A stretch of 64,000 bases of DNA from contig CAWEUM010000002.1 in the NCBI GenBank assembly GCA_963812255.1, positions 310,001-374,000 on the forward strand. The letters run 5' to 3'. The position numbers were made by a program, and so were the translations under genes. This DNA is from DATJGR01 sp963812255. GTDB taxonomy: Bacteria > Pseudomonadota > Gammaproteobacteria > Pseudomonadales > Azotimanducaceae. This document shows positions 58,384 to 64,000 of this stretch, piece after piece. Numbering within the stretch: position 1 is the stretch's first letter; each line of letters begins with the position of its first letter. A model generated the notes under the pieces. That model worked only from the letters and a program-made list of their open reading frames with translations, was not told the DNA's origin and ran no database searches.

Positions 58384-59820
58384 TCAGCAACGCGCTGGTT
58401 GTCCCGCGGTGACTTCGCGACACAGCGCCTCGTAGGCACGCGCTGCGCGTTCTTCGCTGAAAGTATCCGCCCTGATCACGAGTTCCGCCGAATTGCGAGG
58501 GCCATCCAGTGCTTCAGCCAGCGCCGCAACCATTGCGCCGATATCGCCAACCGGGACCAGACGACCATACCGACCATCCTGGAGAACCTCGGTCGGTCCA
58601 TCGGTGCGGGTGCTGACAACCGGGCAACCGCACGCAAGCGCCTCGGCAACGACGTTACCGAAGCCCTCCGATGTCGACGTCGACGCAAACACGCCCGCGC
58701 GAGCCATGTACGCAAATGGATTGGCAGTGAAATCCAGGATTTCGAAATCCGCCGCCACGTCCAGTTCGGTGGCCAGTGCACGCAGTTCGGCAAGCTGTCG
58801 CGCCTGTGCCGAGCCGGCGCTGGCCGAAGACAGCAGAACCAGACGCACCGGGCGGCCTCGGCGGAGCTGCGCAAACGCGCGCACCAGCATGGTGAAGTCC
58901 TTGGTCCTTCCGGCGCGCCCGACCGATAGCACGACGGGTGGCTGGTCGACATCGAACCACCGGTGCGGCACGGGGGCTCGCGCCAACGACTGCACATCAC
59001 CGGGAACCGCGGGATTGTAAATGCAACGCACCCGTTCAGCAGGCGCACGCAGCAGCGCGCGAAGATCGTTCGTGACAGCGGTCGACACCCCCACGATCGC
59101 ATCGGCGTCCCGGTACGTCTCGCGCATCAGATCGGGCAGAAATCGGCGCGCCAACCGGCGGTCGGTAATGCGTCGCTGGTCGGTGGTCACGTGTTCCGTC
59201 AGGATCAACGCAGTCTCAGACCGCGCCAAACGCTTTGCCAGGGTCGCGACCACGTTCAGGCTTGCGGTCCCCGAGATCAGCACGCTCGGTTGTGCATCGC
59301 GCAGATAGGCGCCGAGCGGCGCCAGCAATGGAAGCCCTTTCACCGGATGCAGCGGCAACACCAGTGGCAGCAACAGTTGCGACGCGGCATTCGGATTAGC
59401 TCGCAGGGCGAGCGCGCGAGCGCGAGCGCGACTCCCTGATTCGAGGTGAATGCATCGAATATCGGCAGCGACAGTGGCCGCGAGCGGCCCGTCGCCGGGA
59501 CTCACGACGTGCACGGCGTGCCCGTATGCGCGCAGCTTGTTTGCCAGCCGCAACAGCACTCGCTGGGTGCCGCCATACTGGAAATTCTTGACCAGCACGG
59601 CAACTGGACCCCGCAACGAACCTGCGGCATCGAATCGCCGATCCGGGTGGTGCGCGGCCGCACGCGCGGTGACGTATTCCGCCGAGGCGATCGGTGGAAC
59701 CTGCGGATCCAGTCGCTGAAGCATATCGCCGCCAATCGGATCGACATTAGATTGTACGTGACCGCACGGGAATGCCCAGATCCGCGTGCGAAAAAAGAAA
59801 CCATCGAACACCGAATTCAT
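58384..59820 (-). CDS. GT4-type glycosyltransferase
   Basis: The 478-residue enzyme has the GT-B fold: an acceptor-binding N-terminal half (FQYGGTQRVLLRLANKLRAY) and a nucleotide-sugar half with VVLSVGRAGRTKDFTMLVRA and the E-x7-E motif in STSEGFGNVVAEALACGCPV. The first 70 residues are not typical of the family, so an in-frame ATG at 59724 is an alternative start. The sugar and acceptor are unknown. It is upstream of the membrane protein gene on the same strand. Confidence 0.9.
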   Translation of the reverse strand: MNSVFDGFFFRTRIWAFPCGHVQSNVDPIGGDMLQRLDPQVPPIASAEYVTARAAAHHPDRRFDAAGSLRGPVAVLVKNFQYGGTQRVLLRLANKLRAYGHAVHVVSPGDGPLAATVAADIRCIHLESGSRARARALALRANPNAASQLLLPLVLPLHPVKGLPLLAPLGAYLRDAQPSVLISGTASLNVVATLAKRLARSETALILTEHVTTDQRRITDRRLARRFLPDLMRETYRDADAIVGVSTAVTNDLRALLRAPAERVRCIYNPAVPGDVQSLARAPVPHRWFDVDQPPVVLSVGRAGRTKDFTMLVRAFAQLRRGRPVRLVLLSSASAGSAQARQLAELRALATELDVAADFEILDFTANPFAYMARAGVFASTSTSEGFGNVVAEALACGCPVVSTRTDGPTEVLQDGRYGRLVPVGDIGAMVAALAEALDGPRNSAELVIRADTFSEERAARAYEALCREVTAGQPARC

Positions 59821-59881
59821 GGCTTCCGGGTCCGCCGGCGACTTGCTATAAAGCCGGACCTTCTACGACCGCGATGACACC

Positions 59882-60967
59882 ATGACCACGGCGCGGAGAC
59901 TCCTCAAGCTGACTGGCACGTTCGCGATGACGCGCGGCCGCTTGAAGGATCCAGTCATCGCCTATGAAACCTGGGGCCAGCAGAGCCGCGATCGCGACAA
60001 TGCGGTGCTGATTTTTACTGGGCTGTCGCCGTCGGCCCACGTCGCGTCTTCGCCCGAGGATCCAGCAGCCGGCTGGTGGGAAGACATGGTCGGGCCCGAT
60101 AAGCCCATCGACACCAATCGCTACTTCGTGATCTGCGTGAATTCGCTCGGCAGCTGTTTCGGATCGACCGGCCCGGCGACAATCAATCCGGAGACCGGCC
60201 GGGCATACCGGTTGACGTTTCCGGTACTGTGCATCGAGGATATCGCGCGGGCCGGCGCGGAAGTCGTCCGCTCGCTCGGGATCGAATCGCTGTTCGCAAC
60301 AGTCGGCGCATCCATGGGCGGCATGACGGCGCTCGCGTTCTGCATGCTGTTTCCACACTTGTCTCGGGGGCTGGTTTCAATCTCCTCCGCCAGTCGGAGT
60401 GCGCCTTTCGCGATTGCCCTGCGATCGTTGCAGCGGGAGATCATTCGTAAGGATCCGGCCTGGTGCGATGGTCACTACGCCTCCGACGAAGGACCGATCA
60501 CCGGTATGCGGCTTGCGCGCAAACTCGGCATGATCACCTATCGATCGGCACAGGAATGGGAGCAGCGCTTCGGCCGCGAACGCGCCACCGACGAGGTCAC
60601 CAATCACGGGCCGTTTCGAATCGATTTCGAAGTGGAATCGTATCTGGAAGCGCACGCCAACAAATTTACCGGGGCGTTCGATGCCAATTGTTACCTGTAC
60701 CTATCGCGCGCGATGGACCTGTTCGACGTGGCCGATCATGGTGGGAGCGTCGCCGGCGGGATGTCGCGTCTGCAACTCGATCGAGCGCTCGTGATCGGAG
60801 TCGAGTCGGATTTTCTGTTTCCGTTGCATCAACAGCAGGCGCTTGCCGACGCGCTCGAGACGACGGTTCCGGATATGAGCTTTAAGGCGCTGCCGTCGAT
60901 TCACGGTCACGATTCGTTTCTGGTCGACATGGATCGATTCAGGCCCGCCGTGGCCAGCTTCTTCTAG
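59882..60967 (+). CDS. metX: MetX-family homoserine/serine O-acyltransferase
   Basis: An alpha/beta hydrolase-fold acyltransferase of 361 residues. The nucleophile is in GASMGGMTAL near residue 142, with the catalytic His in IHGHDSFLVD at the end. The segments WWEDMVGPDKPIDTNRYFVI and NSLGSCFGSTGPATINP closely resemble the Xanthomonas protein characterised as serine O-succinyltransferase, so cysteine synthesis is as possible as methionine synthesis through homoserine. The sequence alone does not settle acyl donor or acceptor. Its stop overlaps the convergent selD stop by four bases. Confidence 0.88.
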   Translation: MTTARRLLKLTGTFAMTRGRLKDPVIAYETWGQQSRDRDNAVLIFTGLSPSAHVASSPEDPAAGWWEDMVGPDKPIDTNRYFVICVNSLGSCFGSTGPATINPETGRAYRLTFPVLCIEDIARAGAEVVRSLGIESLFATVGASMGGMTALAFCMLFPHLSRGLVSISSASRSAPFAIALRSLQREIIRKDPAWCDGHYASDEGPITGMRLARKLGMITYRSAQEWEQRFGRERATDEVTNHGPFRIDFEVESYLEAHANKFTGAFDANCYLYLSRAMDLFDVADHGGSVAGGMSRLQLDRALVIGVESDFLFPLHQQQALADALETTVPDMSFKALPSIHGHDSFLVDMDRFRPAVASFF

Positions 60968-63201
60968 GGCTCGTCACGATCCTCGCGAAAACGGAGTGTG
61001 CCTCGATGCGCACCCTTCGCAACCACCTGTCCAATGATCGCAGCCTCCCGATAGCCCGCTGCACGCAACGCCGAAACGCATGCTTCCGCGCGCGCCACGG
61101 GCAATCCCGCTAGCAGGCCGCCGGCGGTCTGCGGATCGGCCAACAGGCGAATCCGCGTCGCGTCGGCGACACACCCATCCAGGACAAAGTCGCGCAGCGC
61201 AGATTCGTTGTTTGTCTGCAGCGAGCTGGCCACACCGGCATGCATCATTTGCAATGCACCTTCATACAACGGTACGGCTGAAACATTTACGTCCGCCGCG
61301 ACCTCCGATGCACGCAACATTTCGCCGAGGTGACCCACCAAACCAAATCCGGTGATGTCCGTGCACGCGCCCGTGTCGTGTTGACGCAATATCCGTGCCG
61401 CCGGGGCATTGGACGAATCCATCGTTTCGATCGCGGCCCTGATCCAGCGCGTTCGCGCCAGACCGCGCGCCTGGGCGGCGAACAATACGCCGCTGCCAAT
61501 CGGCCGAGTTATCACCAGCGCATCACCGATCGTAAGGCCTTGCTTGCGCATCGCGGTCGCAGCGACGTCGCCGACGATCGCAAACCCGAGTGCAAGTTCG
61601 TTGCCTTCGCTGGAATGTCCGCCAGCCAGCGACACATCTTCCTCGCGCAACACCTCGGTTGCGCCGCACATCAGGTGCAGCAACTCCTGCTCCATCTGGG
61701 CCCTGCCCATCAGCGGCACGCTCGCGAGTGCCAACGCCGTCACCGGCGTGCAACCCATCGCATGGATGTCGTTCAAGGCGTGTCGCGCCGCGATGCGGCC
61801 GAACTCGTAGGGATCGTCCAGCATCGTGCGCAAGCTATCGGCGCTGAGGACGATCTGGCCTCCCGGCACGTCAAACAGCGCCGCATCGTCACCGATGCCG
61901 ATTGCCAGGCGCGGGTCCTGCTTCGGTTGGAGTTGGCGCAAGACGTTGCCAAGCAGATCCGCGCCGAGCTTTGCTCCACAGCCCCCGCAACGCATCGGCT
62001 GCGGCAGGTCGGCCGCGAATGCATCGGCGACTTCGGACCCGACGGCCATCATCGCCGGCAGGTTCGAGAAACGTCTCATGAAACGTCTGTCGATCCAATC
62101 TTTCCAGCGCCAGACCCACTCGCCGTGTGCAGTGAGGCGCCCGCGCGATGCGGTCGCGCTGCGTCGACCTTCGCTGATCAGCGCCAGTACTCGGCGCTGC
62201 GCGCGAAACGATCGCAATGGCTCCCCCAGCAACGCGCGGCGAAGATTCTCTGCCAGCACGGGCGCCTGACGAACCGCATACACCCCCGACTTCGCGCGAG
62301 GCTGATCGAGCATTGCGGCCACATCGCCTGCTGCGAACACCTGTGCGTTCGATACCGAACGCAGGGTTTGATCGACTGCCACAAAACCCGCAGGGTCGAG
62401 TGCGAGACCTGTACCTCGCAGCCATTGGGGCGCCGCGACTCCGGTCGCCCAAAGGAACGCATCGCCGCTCACGCGCCGACCGCGTCGATCGCTGACCGCG
62501 ACGGCATCAATATCGGTCACCTCGAAATCGGTCACGACATCGATATCCTGAGCCGTCAACAACGCGGCAAAGCGGTGTTGCACCCGGCTCGAGTGACCTT
62601 CGAGCAGCTGCGCGGCTGCGCCGACCAGCGTCACGCGCGCGCCGGAAGAGATCGCGACCAGCGCGTGCCGCACGGCCAACGCCAGCTCAACCCCGCCCGC
62701 ACCGCCGCCGACAATGACGATGCGCGCCGGCGCCTCGCCTGGAGAACGAGCTCGGAGCGAATCCAGCAGCGCATGCCAGCGAGGCAGGAATCGCCCGATT
62801 GGCTTCACTGGGATCATCGCTGCAGTGGGCTCCAGCGAACCGAAGCCCGGCGCCGCGCCGCAATTCAGCGACAGGACGTCGAACCGCAGCGCGGGATGGT
62901 GTTCGAACTCGACGCGTTGGGCGGCGAGATCAATCCCGACCGCCTCCTGCGCGATGAGCCTCGCGCCGGCCGCCAGTGCCAGTGGACCGAGATCGATGTG
63001 GATATCGTCGTAGCGGTAGTACCCGGCAACATAGCCGGGCAGCATCCCCGAATACGGTGTGTGAATTTCCCGCGCAATCAGTGTGATGCGCACGCCTGGG
63101 AGCGGACGCATCGCGAAGCGGCGCAACACCAGCACATGACTGTGTCCGCCACCCAGTAATATCAGATCCCTGACCGCAGGGACGGGGCCAGGCGACTTCA
63201 A
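60964..63201 (-). CDS. selD: NADH dehydrogenase-like/selenide water dikinase fusion
   Basis: The 745-residue protein joins an FAD/NAD(P) oxidoreductase (about 1-385; FAD loop LILLGGGHSH, second nucleotide loop IVIVGGGAGGVELAL, FAAGDVAAM) to a full SelD (about 395-745; RCGGCGAKLG, IGDDAALF, DPQTAGGLLAGLP). The catalytic Cys of E. coli SelD (Cys17) corresponds to Cys408, so this is not itself a selenoprotein. SelD makes selenophosphate for SelA; the attached flavoprotein may supply reduced selenium, which is inference. The start is a TTG without a visible Shine-Dalgarno, directly behind a GC-rich hairpin. Confidence 0.95.
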   Translation of the reverse strand: MKSPGPVPAVRDLILLGGGHSHVLVLRRFAMRPLPGVRITLIAREIHTPYSGMLPGYVAGYYRYDDIHIDLGPLALAAGARLIAQEAVGIDLAAQRVEFEHHPALRFDVLSLNCGAAPGFGSLEPTAAMIPVKPIGRFLPRWHALLDSLRARSPGEAPARIVIVGGGAGGVELALAVRHALVAISSGARVTLVGAAAQLLEGHSSRVQHRFAALLTAQDIDVVTDFEVTDIDAVAVSDRRGRRVSGDAFLWATGVAAPQWLRGTGLALDPAGFVAVDQTLRSVSNAQVFAAGDVAAMLDQPRAKSGVYAVRQAPVLAENLRRALLGEPLRSFRAQRRVLALISEGRRSATASRGRLTAHGEWVWRWKDWIDRRFMRRFSNLPAMMAVGSEVADAFAADLPQPMRCGGCGAKLGADLLGNVLRQLQPKQDPRLAIGIGDDAALFDVPGGQIVLSADSLRTMLDDPYEFGRIAARHALNDIHAMGCTPVTALALASVPLMGRAQMEQELLHLMCGATEVLREEDVSLAGGHSSEGNELALGFAIVGDVAATAMRKQGLTIGDALVITRPIGSGVLFAAQARGLARTRWIRAAIETMDSSNAPAARILRQHDTGACTDITGFGLVGHLGEMLRASEVAADVNVSAVPLYEGALQMMHAGVASSLQTNNESALRDFVLDGCVADATRIRLLADPQTAGGLLAGLPVARAEACVSALRAAGYREAAIIGQVVAKGAHRGTLRFREDRDEP

Positions 63202-63202
63202 C

Positions 63203-63222
63203 GGCCGGGGTGCAACCCGGCC
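63203..63222 (-). promoter_or_regulatory. GC-rich hairpin between the acidic-protein stop and selD start
   Basis: GGCCGGG and CCCGGCC form a 7-bp stem with a 6-nt loop. On the minus strand it begins three bases after the TGA of the upstream gene and ends one base before the selD TTG. No T-run follows, so termination is doubtful; control of selD translation is possible. Confidence 0.5.
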
Positions 63223-63225
63223 GAC

Positions 63226-63486
63226 TCAGGCATCCAGATCCAGATCGTCGCCTTTCTCGTCATCGATTTCGAGATAGTCCAGGTCGCTGCGCATCTTGCG
63301 CTCTTCGATCCGCGATTCGATCGCACGGCGAATCTCCAGCGATCTTGCTGCGCGTTCGCGTGGATCGAGCACGAGATTGTCTTCCTCCGTTTCGCCTTCG
63401 CTCTCGAAGTCATCGAGATCCTCTCCCGATAGCGGCATGTCGTAGTCGTCCTCGTCTTCTTCTGTCTCGCCAGCCATGACCGTCAC
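63226..63486 (-). CDS. Small highly acidic protein, PA3496-like
   Basis: The 86-residue product has long Asp/Glu runs at both ends (GETEEDEDDYDMPLSGEDLD; EIDDEKGDDLDLDA) around a basic helix with AARSLEIRRAIESRIEERKM. This layout resembles the PA3496 family of small proteins, annotated as putative envelope-integrity factors. The start is GTG at 63486 or ATG at 63477. It lies upstream of selD in the same reading frame, separated by TGA and eight codons. Confidence 0.6.
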   Translation of the reverse strand: MTVMAGETEEDEDDYDMPLSGEDLDDFESEGETEEDNLVLDPRERAARSLEIRRAIESRIEERKMRSDLDYLEIDDEKGDDLDLDA

Positions 63487-63519
63487 AAGTCGTCAACCTC
63501 GGAGCGCTAAGCGGTGTGC

Positions 63520-63540
63520 GGCGCAACGCAGCGCCTTTTT
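63520..63540 (+). terminator. Possible intrinsic terminator, plus strand
   Basis: GGCGC-AACGCA-GCGCC followed by five T has the form of a short rho-independent terminator. No plus-strand gene ends nearby, so it could only stop antisense or read-through transcription; low confidence. Confidence 0.35.
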
Positions 63541-63616
63541 ATGCCGCTGCTCTGGCACTGTCAAGCGGACCAATTCTACGCATTCGCGTCCGTCTAACGG
63601 ATTACTCGTGGTGCCG

Positions 63617-64000
63617 TCAGCGTGTCAGCGCGTTCAAATGTCCCCGACCGCGCAACGACGTCAGAAACTCGGGTTCATACGCTTGTTCGGGCGCCTCGCG
63701 CACCATTACGTCCAGCGCATGCGCATCATCGCCGACGAGAATCCGCCAGCGATCGTTGCGTACCCCATCCAGTATGATCGTCGCCGCTTGCGCGGCGGTG
63801 AGAGGTGCCTTGTCGCGGAAATCGTTCGCCTGAGCCTCCAAGGCGGCGCGAATCTGATCGTCGGTTTCGTTTCCAACCGGTAGGCCGCGCTCGATCATCC
63901 GCTTGCGTATCACGGCCACGTCGGCTGCGCTCATGTCTTTGGGCGCCGGTCGCCCCAACACCTTACCGGTATTGATCGCAATCGAAGTCCCGATGTGGCC
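63617..64000 (-). CDS. Short-chain dehydrogenase/reductase, C-terminal part (start beyond window)
   Basis: The visible 127 codons are the end of an SDR: HIGTSIAINTGKVLGRP follows the usual post-active-site segment, and the terminal domain has APLTAAQAATIILDGVRNDR with WRILVGDDAHALD, typical of classical SDRs with a C-terminal extension. The NAD-binding and catalytic portions lie beyond the edge. No function beyond the family can be given. Confidence 0.8.
   Translation of the reverse strand, partial: GHIGTSIAINTGKVLGRPAPKDMSAADVAVIRKRMIERGLPVGNETDDQIRAALEAQANDFRDKAPLTAAQAATIILDGVRNDRWRILVGDDAHALDVMVREAPEQAYEPEFLTSLRGRGHLNALTR

Noticed and set aside
61330..63159. 609-codon plus-strand frame opposite selD
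   Set aside because: Antisense to the SelD fusion, Arg/His-rich, no motifs.

Overview
The window looks like a chromosomal segment of a GC-rich gammaproteobacterium. The signs are a Xanthomonas-like MetX-family acyltransferase, an NADH dehydrogenase-SelD fusion, an RND pump operon with its own two-component system, a FecI/FecR/TonB-receptor set and a CYP153-like P450. This placement comes from family resemblance only. No rRNA is present, the single tRNA is tRNA-Sec, and I saw no CRISPR array.

Left end (1-4.6 kb): a fatty-acyl-CoA synthetase cut by the window edge, then selA, selB and selC (tRNA-Sec), almost contiguous. The fourth selenium gene, selD, lies 56 kb away (60.96-63.2 kb) as a fusion with a flavin oxidoreductase. 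Together the four genes supply selenophosphate, charge tRNA-Sec and decode UGA. No selenoprotein gene was identified here.

Island (4.62-17.56 kb): a selC-targeted integrative element bounded by a perfect 14-bp direct repeat. A tyrosine recombinase sits at the left end; an AlpA-like regulator and a RepA-like AAA ATPase sit at the right end. Inside are a VapBC pair, a gene-poor stretch with strong palindromes, a complete IS91-family element with a second solo copy of its end, and passengers: an acyl-CoA synthetase pseudogene, enoyl-CoA hydratase, nitronate monooxygenase, two paralogous small membrane proteins and an arylamine N-acetyltransferase whose start is now IS-derived. A second integrase remnant just outside the right repeat shows that selC was hit at least twice.

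17.9-30.3 kb: a scarred accessory or transition zone holding a BamA/TamA-like barrel protein lacking a good start codon, IS256 and IS91 remnants, 6-phosphofructokinase, a CBS-domain protein, NfeD, a Met-rich exported protein, methyltransferases, an SDR, and several frameshifted or truncated genes.

30.3-43.6 kb: a lipid A-type acyltransferase fragment, a TonB-dependent receptor with an STN domain convergent with its sigma factor and FecR regulator, then a five-gene operon of response regulator, histidine kinase, TolC, adaptor and RND pump, followed by two fused gene remnants and an acylphosphatase.

43.6-55.7 kb: a catabolic block of P450, Rieske oxygenase, TPP enzyme, acyl-CoA synthetase, D-aminoacylase-type amidohydrolase, nitronate monooxygenase and an NMT1-type ABC transporter. 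A plausible scheme is import, hydroxylation, CoA activation and C-C cleavage of an unknown substrate.

55.8-64 kb: an HSL-type esterase, two envelope-sugar genes, the MetX-family enzyme, selD, a small acidic protein and the end of an SDR gene.
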